DNA from: HGM04593 sp045631905
GTDB lineage: Bacteria; Bacteroidota; Bacteroidia; Bacteroidales; Bacteroidaceae
Direction of reading: 5' to 3'
NCBI GenBank assembly: GCA_045631905.1
Contig: JAZQVO010000002.1
Coordinates: 1 to 64,000, forward strand
Length of the DNA stretch: 64,000 nucleotides
In this document: positions 46,093 to 56,506 of the stretch, one piece after another
Layout: each line of letters opens with the position of its first letter
How positions within the stretch are numbered: position 1 is the stretch's first letter
Position numbers and translations under genes: made by a program
The notes under the pieces: generated by a model
What the model was told of the DNA's origin: nothing
What the model saw: only the letters and a program-made list of their open reading frames with translations
The model's database searches: none

Positions 46093-47946
46093 ATGGCAGA
46101 AAACATCAAAAAACAAGAACTAGACCAAGTAATAGTACGTTTCTCGGGAGACTCGGGAGACGGCATGCAATTGGCCGGAAATATTTTCTCTACCATATCA
46201 GCAACGGTAGGAAACGACATATGTACATTCCCCGACTACCCAGCCGATATTCGCGCCCCGCAAGGTGTGCTCACAGGCGTGTCGGGTTTTCAAGTTCACA
46301 TCGGTGCCGACAAGGTTCTTACACCCGGTGACAAGTGCGACGTGCTGGTAGCCATGAACCCCGCCGCATTAAAGACACAGTACAAATATTGCAAACCGAC
46401 AGGAGCAATAATCATCGACACCGACTCCTTCACCGAGAAAGACTTGCAAAAAGCTGAGTTCAAGACCGACAACCCCATAGAAGAGCTGGGCATTACCTGC
46501 GAGGTGGTACCCTGCCCCATCACATCAATGTGCCAAGCCACACTCAAAGATAGCGGTCTCGACAACAAGAGCATCGTTAGATGCAAGAACATGCTTGCTT
46601 TGGGACTTGTATGCTGGCTTTTCGACCGCGACCTTTCGCTTGCCGAAAACATGTTGCGTACAAAGTTTGCCAAAAAGCCTGAGATTGCCGAAGCCAACAT
46701 AAAAGCCCTGCATGCAGGTTACGACATGGGACACAACACCCATGCCTCGATATCGCACACTTACAGCATCGAAAGCAAGGGCGAAAAAGCAAAAGGCAAG
46801 TACATGGACATAAACGGTAACAAAGCCACCGCATACGGCCTCATCGCCGCCGCCGAAAAAGCAGGAATGAGATTGTTCCTTGGCTCCTATCCCATAACTC
46901 CCGCAACCGACATCTTACACGAACTTGCCAAGCACAAGTCACTCGGTGTAGTGACCATGCAGGCCGAGGACGAGATTGCAGGTTGCGCGTCGGCAGTAGG
47001 TGCAGCCTACGCAGGAGCACTTGCATGTACAAGCACAAGTGGCCCCGGCATATGTTTGAAGAGCGAGGCAATAAACCTTGCAGTCATAACAGAACTACCA
47101 CTTGTTATTATAGACGTTCAGCGCGGTGGTCCCTCGACAGGCCTCCCCACAAAGTCGGAGCAGACCGACCTTTTGCAAGCACTATACGGCCGTAACGGCG
47201 AAAGCCCCATACCCGTAATTGCGGCAAGCTCGCCCACCGACTGTTTCGACTCGGCATTCAACGCATGTAAAATAGCCGTGGAGCACATGACACCCGTCAT
47301 TCTGCTCACCGACGCATTCATCGCCAACGGTTCGGCCGCATGGAGACTACCCGACATCAACGAATATCCCGCAATAGTACCCCCCTACGTCACACCCGAG
47401 ATGAAAGAGGGGTGGACACCCTACATGCGCAACCCCGAAAACGACGTACGCTACTGGGCCGTTCCCGGCACCGAAGGGTTCACACACCGCATCGGAGGTT
47501 TGGAGAAGAGCGCGGCAACGGGAGCAATATCAAACGACCCCGACAACCACCACAACATGGTTGCCAAACGCGCCGACAAGGTAGCAAAGATTGCAAACTA
47601 TATCCCCGCCCTCAAAGTAGAAGGCGACGAGAATGCCGACCTGCTTATTGTGGGCTTCGGAGGCACATACGGTCACCTGTGCGAAGCTATGCAGGCAATG
47701 AACAAAGCCGGCAAGAAGGTAGCACTTGCACACTTCAACTACATCAATCCCCTGCCCGCCAACACAGCCGAGGTGCTTGGCAAATACAAAAAGATTGTTG
47801 TTGCCGAGCAAAATATGGGACAATTTGCATCGTACCTGCGTACAAAAATCGATGGCATAGAACTACATCAGTATAACGAAGTAAAGGGCCAACCTTTTGC
47901 AGTAACAACATTGGTTGAGGCATTTACAAAAATCATGGAGGAGTAA
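46093..47946 (+). CDS. korA: 2-oxoacid:ferredoxin oxidoreductase, fused gamma-alpha subunit
   Basis: 617 residues. The N-terminal gamma-type domain (about 10-190) has VIVRFSGDSGDGMQLAGNIF and YPADIRAPQGVLTGVSGFQ; the alpha-type part has FLGSYPITPATDILHELA, QAEDEIAGCASAVGAAYAGA and TSTSGPGICLKSEAINLA. It decarboxylates a 2-oxoacid to the acyl-CoA and passes electrons to ferredoxin. Annotation as the 2-oxoglutarate (Kor) type is by resemblance; another 2-oxoacid cannot be excluded. Four bases separate it from the beta subunit. No ferredoxin-domain subunit is encoded here. Confidence 0.9.
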   Translation: MAENIKKQELDQVIVRFSGDSGDGMQLAGNIFSTISATVGNDICTFPDYPADIRAPQGVLTGVSGFQVHIGADKVLTPGDKCDVLVAMNPAALKTQYKYCKPTGAIIIDTDSFTEKDLQKAEFKTDNPIEELGITCEVVPCPITSMCQATLKDSGLDNKSIVRCKNMLALGLVCWLFDRDLSLAENMLRTKFAKKPEIAEANIKALHAGYDMGHNTHASISHTYSIESKGEKAKGKYMDINGNKATAYGLIAAAEKAGMRLFLGSYPITPATDILHELAKHKSLGVVTMQAEDEIAGCASAVGAAYAGALACTSTSGPGICLKSEAINLAVITELPLVIIDVQRGGPSTGLPTKSEQTDLLQALYGRNGESPIPVIAASSPTDCFDSAFNACKIAVEHMTPVILLTDAFIANGSAAWRLPDINEYPAIVPPYVTPEMKEGWTPYMRNPENDVRYWAVPGTEGFTHRIGGLEKSAATGAISNDPDNHHNMVAKRADKVAKIANYIPALKVEGDENADLLIVGFGGTYGHLCEAMQAMNKAGKKVALAHFNYINPLPANTAEVLGKYKKIVVAEQNMGQFASYLRTKIDGIELHQYNEVKGQPFAVTTLVEAFTKIMEE

Positions 47947-47950
47947 AAAA

Positions 47951-48955
47951 ATGAGCGAATATACAGTACAAGATTATAAATTCGGGCAACCCCGCTGGTG
48001 CCCCGGTTGTGGCGACCACTCATTCTTGGGAGCACTGCACAAAGCCATGAGCGAGATAGGCATCGCACCCCATAAGACAGCAGTAATTTCGGGTATCGGC
48101 TGTTCATCGCGCCTGCCCTACTACATGAACACATACGGTTTCCACACAATACACGGCCGTGCGGCTGCTATTGCCACAGGTGCAAAAATTGCAAACCCCG
48201 ACCTCACCATATGGCAAATTTCGGGTGATGGCGACGGCCTTGCCATCGGAGGAAACCACTTTATTCATGCCGTGCGACGCAACATCGACCTCAACATGAT
48301 ATTGCTGAACAACCGCATATACGGTCTCACAAAAGGACAATACTCACCCACTTCGGCAAGAGGCTTTGTCAGCAAATCGTCGCCCTACGGTACCGTAGAG
48401 GACCCCTTCCACCCCGCCGAGCTATGCTTCGGTGCTCGCGGACAATTCTTTGCCCGTTGCGTTGCGACAGACATGAGTGCAACCGTAGAGTGCCTTAAAG
48501 CAGCCGCTCAACACAAAGGCGCATCGGTAGTAGAGGTGTTGCAAAACTGCGTTATCTTTAACAACGGCACACACGACAGCATATACACCAAAGAGGGCCG
48601 TGCCAAGAACGCTATCTACTTGGAGCATGGCAAGCCCATGATATTCGGTCAGGAGAGAGAGTTCGGCCTTGTACAGGAGGGCTTCGGGTTGAAGGTTGTA
48701 AAGATTGGAGAGAACGGAATAACAGAGAACGACATACTCGTTCACGACGCACACTGCAAGGACACCACACTACACCTTAAACTCGCGCTCATGGAGGGCC
48801 CAGATTTCCCCATAGCACTTGGCGTGATACGCAATGTAGAAGCACCTACATACAACGATGCCGTTCATGCGCAGGTAGAGGAGGTTAAGAGCCAAAAGAA
48901 GTATCACAACTTCACCGAGCTTCTCAACACCAACGATACTTGGGAAATAAAATAA
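47951..48955 (+). CDS. korB: 2-oxoacid:ferredoxin oxidoreductase, beta subunit
   Basis: 334 residues from ATG 47951. It holds the thiamine-diphosphate site: GDGDGLAIGGNHF and later NNRIYGLTKGQ complete the GDG...NN pattern. Cluster-binding cysteines are in RWCPGCGDH and SGIGCSSRLPYY. It is the catalytic partner of the preceding subunit and follows it by four bases. A strong terminator follows, so the operon has only these two genes and an external ferredoxin is required. Confidence 0.92.
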   Translation: MSEYTVQDYKFGQPRWCPGCGDHSFLGALHKAMSEIGIAPHKTAVISGIGCSSRLPYYMNTYGFHTIHGRAAAIATGAKIANPDLTIWQISGDGDGLAIGGNHFIHAVRRNIDLNMILLNNRIYGLTKGQYSPTSARGFVSKSSPYGTVEDPFHPAELCFGARGQFFARCVATDMSATVECLKAAAQHKGASVVEVLQNCVIFNNGTHDSIYTKEGRAKNAIYLEHGKPMIFGQEREFGLVQEGFGLKVVKIGENGITENDILVHDAHCKDTTLHLKLALMEGPDFPIALGVIRNVEAPTYNDAVHAQVEEVKSQKKYHNFTELLNTNDTWEIK

Positions 48956-48971
48956 ATAGACAAACATAAAT

Positions 48972-49011
48972 AAACATAAACGGGCAACCAATTGGTTGCC
49001 CGTTTATGTTT
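48972..49011. terminator. Terminator after korAB
   Basis: Perfect 40-bp palindrome (AAACATAAACGGGCAACCAA and its complement), 16 bases after the korB stop. Confidence 0.88.
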
Positions 49012-49081
49012 TGCGGTCCTTCTTTGCAGGTTCTCTATAACGCAGAAAGAGGAGGCAAACAGCACCCCCCAAAAAAAACAA

Positions 49082-49113
49082 ACACCCCGAAGGAGCTAGT
49101 TCCTTCGGGGTGT
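49082..49113 (-). terminator. Terminator of the micro-protein gene
   Basis: 13-bp stem ACACCCCGAAGGA / TCCTTCGGGGTGT, followed on the minus strand by a T-rich run (TTTGTTTTTTTT). It faces the small gene at 49129. Confidence 0.8.
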
Positions 49114-49128
49114 CTATCCTTTAGCTAA

Positions 49129-49287
49129 TTATAGAAGCAAAAGACCTAATACAAAACCAGCTACAGCAGCCCACAAATAGCTCTTAGCAGCCTCAGCCTC
49201 ATCGTTTTTCTTTACAAAATAGAGAACAATTCCCACGATAGGAATAAGGAACGAAAGAATCACCAAAATAACATTAGCATTTTTCAT
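49129..49287 (-). CDS. Two-membrane-segment micro-protein
   Basis: 52 residues from ATG 49287 (an upstream Met at 49341 adds 18 unlikely residues). Two hydrophobic segments (VILVILSFLIPIVGIVLYFV and YLWAAVAGFVLGLLLL) flank a charged loop KKNDEAEAAKS. Its own terminator supports it as a real transcript. Such short proteins often have a stress, toxin or membrane-modulating role, but no function can be assigned. Confidence 0.7.
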   Translation of the reverse strand: MKNANVILVILSFLIPIVGIVLYFVKKNDEAEAAKSYLWAAVAGFVLGLLLL

Positions 49288-49415
49288 AATAGTAAACCCT
49301 GATTCGTGTCGGGCACAACTTTTAATATAGGTTATTAACAAATATATATGTTTACAAGTGTTATGCGCTCTTCCTGTTAAAACACTCTTTTAAATTATAG
49401 GAAAAACTTGTAAAG

Positions 49416-52400
49416 TTAATGTTTCAGGAATTTATGCACGGCATTAACGCCTTTACCCTTAATTACCAAAATATATGAACCTTTGGGCAGACCTGCAAGC
49501 GACACCTTCGCATCACCCGCCTTGGTGCAACCTACAACAACACCCTTTACGTCGAGTACCTCAACCTCGGTGCCGGGAGGCATATTTTTACACTCTACCA
49601 CCTCATCGGCAACATTATATTTAATGTCGATGTTCGAGGCATCAATATTCTCGACACCTGTACCCATACCATTAATGGTGCTTACACGCAAGGTGTGTGT
49701 ATATACCGAGCCGACAGGGGTGTAATACATACTCTCTGTACCGGGGCCACAGCTACCGTTACCGATACCCCTTTGCATGTAGTCGAAGGTAGCATACAAA
49801 ACATCATCTTTATCAAGTTCCCAAGGGTGTAAGGCCGGTGTAAGGTACTGCACCTGGTTGTAGTGAGAGAGAGAGAACGAAACCTCGCCCTCGGTTGCAA
49901 TATTTATGGTATTACCATTCTCGGGGTTCACCAGAGAGAGCTCACGCAAAGACATTCTGTTACCCATAGACTGTGGGTGAGCATACATCTCGAACATCTC
50001 ATCGACAGTAGTTGTGTAACGACCTATAAACGAACCACGCTGACGGTCGATATAGTTCTCCCACGGGCCTTTTGCATAGTACGACACATTCTCGTAGCCG
50101 GCCGGGAAGACAACATCAAGACCTATGCGACGCAAAGCGTTACTCATGGGCATGTAGCTAACCTTCATATCAACCGTACCACAAGCATATACCGTGTATA
50201 CTATTGTATAAGGACACTTGGCATGCTCCACGTTCACAGTTACCTCGCACGATGTCTTATCGCTCGACAAAGAGGCGTTCACGGTTGCCGATGATATATA
50301 CGTTGAAACATCTCCGAAATTATGCTCGCCATAAGGGCTCTCGTTCTCTATCCAACGAATATTGCTATACACAGGGTAACTGCCACCATCTTCGAGAACC
50401 TTCACACCGTTTGCCACCCAACTTGTGACAAAGCCTTCGCCATTAACAGAGAATGTTATATTATCGTTGCTTACGGTATACCCACCCTCCGACACAAGTG
50501 TAAGTGTTTCGGTGGTTGCAGGCATAGCGACAAGTGCCGAACGCTCCTGCAAAACAAACTGCTCGGTGGCAATAGAGTAACCACTCTCACACCATGCCTC
50601 GGCACTCTTCTTCAATAATTCGACATTCAGCAAATATTCATGCCCCGGCTCAAATGTGGTTGCAGGTGAGAGTGCAACTTCGGCGGTTGCAGAGGGCTCG
50701 GTCGAAGGAATATCCACCATGTTGGTCTCCACAACATTACCATCGCACAACAGAGAGTAACGCAACGCGAAATTATCGAGGTTTATGAAGTTGTACTTAT
50801 TCTTTATGGAGAGCACACCCTGTGTTGCATCGTATGAGAATGTAGCATACTGGTACACCTTCTTTACCTCGGTGAGTTTTGCACTCCAAGCACGGTCGGC
50901 GGTTACAAGACCGTTATTCACAAAGTTACCTTGATGGGGGCCGGGGTAGTCGTAACCCGATGTATATTTCGGGAAACCGTTTACATCGAGCACACCACTC
51001 ATAATAGCTTTGGGGTCGTAAATAGATTGGTCCACCCAATCCCATATACAACCACCGATACCATGCTTACTGCTCTCTATAATATCCCAATACTCCTGCA
51101 AGTTACCAACAGCATTACCCATAGCGTGAGCATACTCGCACATGAAGAAAGGCTCACCACCTATGCTGTTATTTGCCTTATTGCGAACATAAGCAAGGTC
51201 GGGATACATCTTAGAGTGCAAGTCGGTATTCTTTGCCGAATTATCGTTTGAGTAACCCTCGTAATGTACAGGGCGAGAATCCAACGCTTTTGTCGCGGCG
51301 TATGTAAAGTCGAAGTTCACACCCACGCCCGACTCGTTACCCAACGACCAGAAAATAACCGATGGGTGGTTACGGTCGCGATAGACCATGCGCACCGTGC
51401 GGTCCACATATTGTGCACGCCATGTAAGGTCGTTCGATATACTGTTTCGTCCCTTGTCGTTCCAGCTCTTGTGGCACTCCACATCGGCCTCGTTCATCAC
51501 ATAAAGACCATAGTAATCGAACATAGCATACATTTTCGCCTGACGGGGATAATGGCTTGTGCGCACAGTGTTCATGTTGCTCTGCTTCATCATCTGAACA
51601 TCTTTGAGCATTGTTTCAACATCTATCGCACGACCATGCAAGGGGTGAGTATCTTGGTTGTTCACACCCTTGAAGAAGACACGCTTGCCATTTATGAGAA
51701 CCACACCGTTCTTTATCTCAATACTACGGAAACCATACTTTGTAGAGAAGACCATCTCCTCTTTTCCGTCAGCGTCTTTCTGGCGCACCACAACAGTATA
51801 GAGGTTTGGTGTCTCGGCTGTCCATGCTTGCAGGTTGCTCAAAGCATCAAAAGCCAAGGCAGTCTTGACCTTTTTGCTACCGGCTCCTATATTCACTAAT
51901 GCCGAACGTGTGGCAACGACAGCACCTTGCGGGTCTACAAGGTCGGCCTCTATGGTCTTTGTTGTGGCAACCCCCGTTCTGTTGTCAATCTCAAAATCGA
52001 TATTCATCGAACCGCTAGCATAACCATCGTCAAGTACAGATGTAACATAGTGGTCGCAAACAAAAGTTTTTGGTGTAGCATAGAGATATACGTCGCGGTG
52101 CAAACCACTCATGTGGAACATATCCTGACCTTCGAGGTACGAAGCATCGCTCCATCGCAACACCTGTATGCTTATGTTATTTGTTCCGGTGCACACATGG
52201 TCACTTATCTCAAATTCGTGGTCGTTGTTACCACCCTGAGTGTAACCCACATATTCGCCGTTCACCCAAATATAGGCCGCGCTGTAAAGACCATCAAAGT
52301 GCAGGAACACATTCTTGCCGTCCCACTCCTCGGGCAAAGTAAATGTACGACGATAAGAGCCCACGGGGTTGTCACCTACTCCGCTTACCTTATTAATAAT

Positions 52401-55400
52401 ATATGGAGGATTATTCAAGAAGGCATACTCCACATTCACATAGAGGGGCAAATCGTAGCCCTTCATCTCCCAGCACGATGGAACATCTATATTGTCCCAA
52501 GACGACACATCGGCATCGGTTCCCCAGAACTCCTCCTTGCCGGGACGCAAAGAGGGATTAGGCACAAACTTAAACTTCCATGTTCCATTCAAAGAGAGAT
52601 AGTCGGCCTGTTTAGGGGTGAGCCATGGGAGATTATAGTTAGCATCGCCCTTCATTAGAGATGTTGATGTGTAGGGGATAAATGTTGCATGAGCAGGCTC
52701 CTTGTTCTCCTCAAAGAACTCGTGATTCTCCCAATCGTTACCGAAAGAACCGCTCAACATCGAAAGTTCGAACTTTGTACCCTCGTCCGATGCAACGGTT
52801 GTTGTAGCAAACGCATTATCGGCAATCGACTGCAAGTAGTACTTGGTACTGCTCTTGTATGCGTATATGCGATATACACCATTCTCGCCATCAACCTCCT
52901 CAAAGTATATATTCTGGTTACTGTTCGAGCTGTTTGTTGTGTACAAGAGAGGAACGCAAGAACCACTCAGGCCCATGTCGAGAGAAAGAGCGTAATATTG
53001 CGATGTTGCCACAAAAGCTGTTTTACCTGTGGTAAGTTTCCATATCTGGCCATTATTGCTCTTGTTGTAATTCACAGAGTATATGTAGCTGTCCAACGTG
53101 CTGTTGGGAAGAACAGTCACAACCTGACCGGTAGTTACGCTTTTTATAACAAAAGATTTGTTTGCAACAGGGAAATTAAGAGGTAACTCCTCGTCTGTTT
53201 TATGGAGACGGAAAAGCGAAGTCTCACTCTCCAAGTCGCTTACAACAAGAGGTGTACCCGATGCCGAGGCACCAAGGCACTGCGAGAGGTTACCGGCATT
53301 CAACAAACGACAAACACCGGTCTCAGTCTCGTCTATTTTGAAAATCTGGTTCACGTTGTAAGGCTCACAATTCCACTGCACAGGGTGACCTACGCCGGGT
53401 GCCATGTCCAACGCCTTCTTAGATGTAGCGTTTACCAAAATGTACTCGTCGGCAACACCTGTGGGGTAAAGAGCCCACTTTTGTCCGTTGCTACTCTCGT
53501 TACCGTCGGCATAGGCAATGACAGCATCGTTTTCAACATTGTCGCCATTAGTTATATACTTGCCGTTACCAACATTTTCTATTCTGTAAACATAGAGCTT
53601 GGGGGTAGTAATCTCATCGGGCTCAACCTCGGGCTGGGGTTCTACATATTTTTGTTCAATGCCCAAAGTATAACTTTCTGCGTGGCTTATAGCCTGCTCA
53701 AACAAGCGAGTGCCATCGCTTACAAGGAACTTGACACCATCCTTTGTCGCCGACTGAGTCAGACGCATGGAGAACATGTCACCTTGCATGGTGATGAGAT
53801 AGGTGTTCCAGTCGCTGTAATATTGGTTTGTTCCAAACACACCTTTTTCGTTAAGATAACGACCGTCGGCTTTGCTCACAATCTTATAATAGTTTTTACC
53901 CGATGCATCGGGAGTTATCAACCACTCTTGTGCAAGACCTGGAGAGGTTACATCTTGGAAAACAGGGTTACCGCCACTGCCTCTTATGTTGATATTTGTA
54001 AGGTACTTATTACCATCTTTTATGTAGTAGATTCCGTTAGAAGATATTGTGGTAATCTCCTTTTCCTCGTCGTTTCCTATGGGCACGATGTCGAAAACAA
54101 AGTTTGCAGGCATAAGTTCATTTGAACTGCTTGCACTCACCCTTGTACCGTTGGCTGTCCAGAGCTTGTCACCTGCGCTACCAGCGTTCTTAATAGCATA
54201 CTTTCCGTTAGCCAAACGATAAATTTCGTATGTGTGCCATACCGACTCGAAGGGGTTGGTTGTCTCGCTCACGGTGAACTCGCCCTTCTCGTTTAGGTAG
54301 CGGTTATCTTCGAGGTTGATAATCTTGTAACGGTTTGTCGAGGGGTCCAAGGTAATTTTCCACTCCTGTTTCTGGGGACGTACATCGTCGAGAGCCGATG
54401 TAAACTTAGGCACACTGCTTGCTACATTAGGTGTGGTGTTTGTGAGATATTTACCATTAAATTTAATGTAATATACTCCATTCTCCAGAACCTGAGCAGG
54501 GAATACATCGGTACGATAATCGTAATTCTCTTTATATTCGGCAACGAGCTCGCCCATCGCATCTTTTATAAAAGGCTCAACATGCACGGTTCCCACCACC
54601 GGAGTAGCCTGTTTCAGGGTGCCGGAGAAGTCGCGTGAGCGCAATGCTCCTTGCAACTTCTCATACTCGTTATAACGCAAATAGCTGTTTATGAAGCTAT
54701 CGGGGTTCTCGCACAAAAGGGCATTCTGCATCTCGACCAAAGAGACACCCTTCAAACCTAAATAGCGCATACTGTGGAGCCAAGGGGTTATCTCCGCTAT
54801 GAGGGCAGGAGCCTCAGATGTAGCCAAGAGGTTGTCGGCAACAGAAACAAATTTCTTGAACTGCACACCCACAGCCTCGTATGCACCAGCCTTGTCACCT
54901 GCCGATATTTTTGTGTCGTAGAGGTTTTTTGCCTCAACAAATTCGGGCGACTCGTTCATGCGACGCAAACCGTGCACGGTGCTACCAAGGTCCACATTAT
55001 TCTCGCAGAAGAAACGAAAATCGGCAACATTTTGGGGCATGAGATACTGCAAAGCGTTCTCCCACGATGCATCGGCATCGTATGCCGGCATGTTCCAGTT
55101 GTAATCGCCTATACTGAAAAGCGATACCTTTGAGGCTTCGGCATACTCCATAGGGTTGGCTGTGAAACCCGAAAGCATGTCGGCTATGTCGAGGTCGTTA
55201 CCATAAGTGGGGCCCATGAGCAAGTGATTAATACAGTAGTCGGTTACAGGGTAGTTGAGCCAAATATATGCTTTGCGACTTATTTGGTTGTTTATCCACT
55301 GCATATCGCTCTTGTTTATCATATCGACAACCGAATTACCGGTCCACATTATGCGCACAGAGGGGTTCATGGTTGTTCCAAGCGTTGTGAGATAATTTCC

Positions 55401-56327
55401 GTTCGACCAGCCTCTGTTATACTGTGTAGGACAGATGATACAGGGGTTTACATCGTCGTAAGCCTTGTTAAGTTCATCGGTAATATAGTTCATCAGCTGT
55501 GCCTGCTTGTCGCCACGCTGCCCCTCGCCGCTCCAAACATCGTCGAAGAATACGGCAAAAGTGCGTACACCGAGATCGTACATAGCTTTCAACTTGTTTA
55601 CGATGTTCACACTGTCGGTCTTGTTCCACTGAATATTTTCTCCGGGGTGGATAGCCCAAACAAAATCGACCTTGCAAGCCTTTGCGGCATTTACATACGA
55701 GCGTATCTTCTCGGCTTGGTCGGCAGGGTAATTCTCACGCCAACGACCACGATGATAGACATCGTCCTTGGGGCCATAGATATATGTATTCATCTTCTGA
55801 CGACCGAACATCTTAAAATAGCTCATGCGGTCAGCCTCGCTGTATGGGTTGCCGTAATATCCCTCCACAAGCCCGCGATAAGGGACCGAGGGATAGTCGG
55901 TAACCGTAACAGCCATCACATTGGGTTGCGATGCTATTTGAATAAATGTTTGAACACCGTAATAGGTTCCCGAGCCATCGTTTCCTGCAATAACCACTTT
56001 ATCGGCAGTTACAGACAGGTAGTAACCCTCGGCTTTTTCGGGGATAAGGGATTCAAACTCGGCAACGGCAACATCGCCACGTTCGCCTATAATCACCTGT
56101 TTCATACCACCCACCGAAAAGTTCTCCTTAAAGAGATTGACTGCATCGGTGTCGGCAAGTTCTTCGCCAACAAGCATGTACGAGGTTGTTGAAGAAAAAG
56201 CCACACCACCGTCCCACGAAATATTTTGAGGAAGGGGGCTGACATTTACAACCTGCGACAGCGATGGTAGTGCCACACAGAGAAGCAACAACATGGTTGC
56301 CATCGTTTTTCTCAAACAATTTTTCAT
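49416..56327 (-). CDS. Giant GH84-lectin-GH2 fusion glycosidase
   Basis: 2303 residues. Signal peptide 1-24. A GH84 N-domain and catalytic barrel (about 145-430) have RGLVEGYYGNPYS and the paired catalytic aspartates D262/D263 in FFDDVWSGEG, which predicts exo-beta-N-acetylglucosaminidase. Four beta-trefoil-like (ricin-type) segments lie at about 615, 761, 909 and 1053. A complete LacZ-type GH2 follows from about 1197: acid/base E1665 (LGNESG), nucleophile E1731 (FMCEYAHAMGN) and a Bgal_small_N domain (KGPWENYIDRQRG). The last ~80 residues (SYILVIKGKGVNAVHKFLKH) look like a type IX sorting domain. It could cleave Gal then GlcNAc of LacNAc. It is divergent from the GH20 gene. Confidence 0.9.
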   Translation of the reverse strand: MKNCLRKTMATMLLLLCVALPSLSQVVNVSPLPQNISWDGGVAFSSTTSYMLVGEELADTDAVNLFKENFSVGGMKQVIIGERGDVAVAEFESLIPEKAEGYYLSVTADKVVIAGNDGSGTYYGVQTFIQIASQPNVMAVTVTDYPSVPYRGLVEGYYGNPYSEADRMSYFKMFGRQKMNTYIYGPKDDVYHRGRWRENYPADQAEKIRSYVNAAKACKVDFVWAIHPGENIQWNKTDSVNIVNKLKAMYDLGVRTFAVFFDDVWSGEGQRGDKQAQLMNYITDELNKAYDDVNPCIICPTQYNRGWSNGNYLTTLGTTMNPSVRIMWTGNSVVDMINKSDMQWINNQISRKAYIWLNYPVTDYCINHLLMGPTYGNDLDIADMLSGFTANPMEYAEASKVSLFSIGDYNWNMPAYDADASWENALQYLMPQNVADFRFFCENNVDLGSTVHGLRRMNESPEFVEAKNLYDTKISAGDKAGAYEAVGVQFKKFVSVADNLLATSEAPALIAEITPWLHSMRYLGLKGVSLVEMQNALLCENPDSFINSYLRYNEYEKLQGALRSRDFSGTLKQATPVVGTVHVEPFIKDAMGELVAEYKENYDYRTDVFPAQVLENGVYYIKFNGKYLTNTTPNVASSVPKFTSALDDVRPQKQEWKITLDPSTNRYKIINLEDNRYLNEKGEFTVSETTNPFESVWHTYEIYRLANGKYAIKNAGSAGDKLWTANGTRVSASSSNELMPANFVFDIVPIGNDEEKEITTISSNGIYYIKDGNKYLTNINIRGSGGNPVFQDVTSPGLAQEWLITPDASGKNYYKIVSKADGRYLNEKGVFGTNQYYSDWNTYLITMQGDMFSMRLTQSATKDGVKFLVSDGTRLFEQAISHAESYTLGIEQKYVEPQPEVEPDEITTPKLYVYRIENVGNGKYITNGDNVENDAVIAYADGNESSNGQKWALYPTGVADEYILVNATSKKALDMAPGVGHPVQWNCEPYNVNQIFKIDETETGVCRLLNAGNLSQCLGASASGTPLVVSDLESETSLFRLHKTDEELPLNFPVANKSFVIKSVTTGQVVTVLPNSTLDSYIYSVNYNKSNNGQIWKLTTGKTAFVATSQYYALSLDMGLSGSCVPLLYTTNSSNSNQNIYFEEVDGENGVYRIYAYKSSTKYYLQSIADNAFATTTVASDEGTKFELSMLSGSFGNDWENHEFFEENKEPAHATFIPYTSTSLMKGDANYNLPWLTPKQADYLSLNGTWKFKFVPNPSLRPGKEEFWGTDADVSSWDNIDVPSCWEMKGYDLPLYVNVEYAFLNNPPYIINKVSGVGDNPVGSYRRTFTLPEEWDGKNVFLHFDGLYSAAYIWVNGEYVGYTQGGNNDHEFEISDHVCTGTNNISIQVLRWSDASYLEGQDMFHMSGLHRDVYLYATPKTFVCDHYVTSVLDDGYASGSMNIDFEIDNRTGVATTKTIEADLVDPQGAVVATRSALVNIGAGSKKVKTALAFDALSNLQAWTAETPNLYTVVVRQKDADGKEEMVFSTKYGFRSIEIKNGVVLINGKRVFFKGVNNQDTHPLHGRAIDVETMLKDVQMMKQSNMNTVRTSHYPRQAKMYAMFDYYGLYVMNEADVECHKSWNDKGRNSISNDLTWRAQYVDRTVRMVYRDRNHPSVIFWSLGNESGVGVNFDFTYAATKALDSRPVHYEGYSNDNSAKNTDLHSKMYPDLAYVRNKANNSIGGEPFFMCEYAHAMGNAVGNLQEYWDIIESSKHGIGGCIWDWVDQSIYDPKAIMSGVLDVNGFPKYTSGYDYPGPHQGNFVNNGLVTADRAWSAKLTEVKKVYQYATFSYDATQGVLSIKNKYNFINLDNFALRYSLLCDGNVVETNMVDIPSTEPSATAEVALSPATTFEPGHEYLLNVELLKKSAEAWCESGYSIATEQFVLQERSALVAMPATTETLTLVSEGGYTVSNDNITFSVNGEGFVTSWVANGVKVLEDGGSYPVYSNIRWIENESPYGEHNFGDVSTYISSATVNASLSSDKTSCEVTVNVEHAKCPYTIVYTVYACGTVDMKVSYMPMSNALRRIGLDVVFPAGYENVSYYAKGPWENYIDRQRGSFIGRYTTTVDEMFEMYAHPQSMGNRMSLRELSLVNPENGNTINIATEGEVSFSLSHYNQVQYLTPALHPWELDKDDVLYATFDYMQRGIGNGSCGPGTESMYYTPVGSVYTHTLRVSTINGMGTGVENIDASNIDIKYNVADEVVECKNMPPGTEVEVLDVKGVVVGCTKAGDAKVSLAGLPKGSYILVIKGKGVNAVHKFLKH

Positions 56328-56506
56328 AAAAAATATATTTAATACATTATTTTCTTTAATAGCGCGAATATATACAAAAATGTTAAAGAATATACTTTTT
56401 TAACCCTTTTTACATTTGTTCACAAAAAAAACAGATTCTTTTATCGATTATTTTGCAAAAATCTATACTTTTACGAAAAAAGAAAATATTTAAAAAAATA
56501 AATCTT

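Noticed and set aside
55224..56192. 322-codon plus-strand frame antisense to the GH84 domain
   Set aside because: Overlaps the catalytic GH84 coding sequence, has no recognisable domain.
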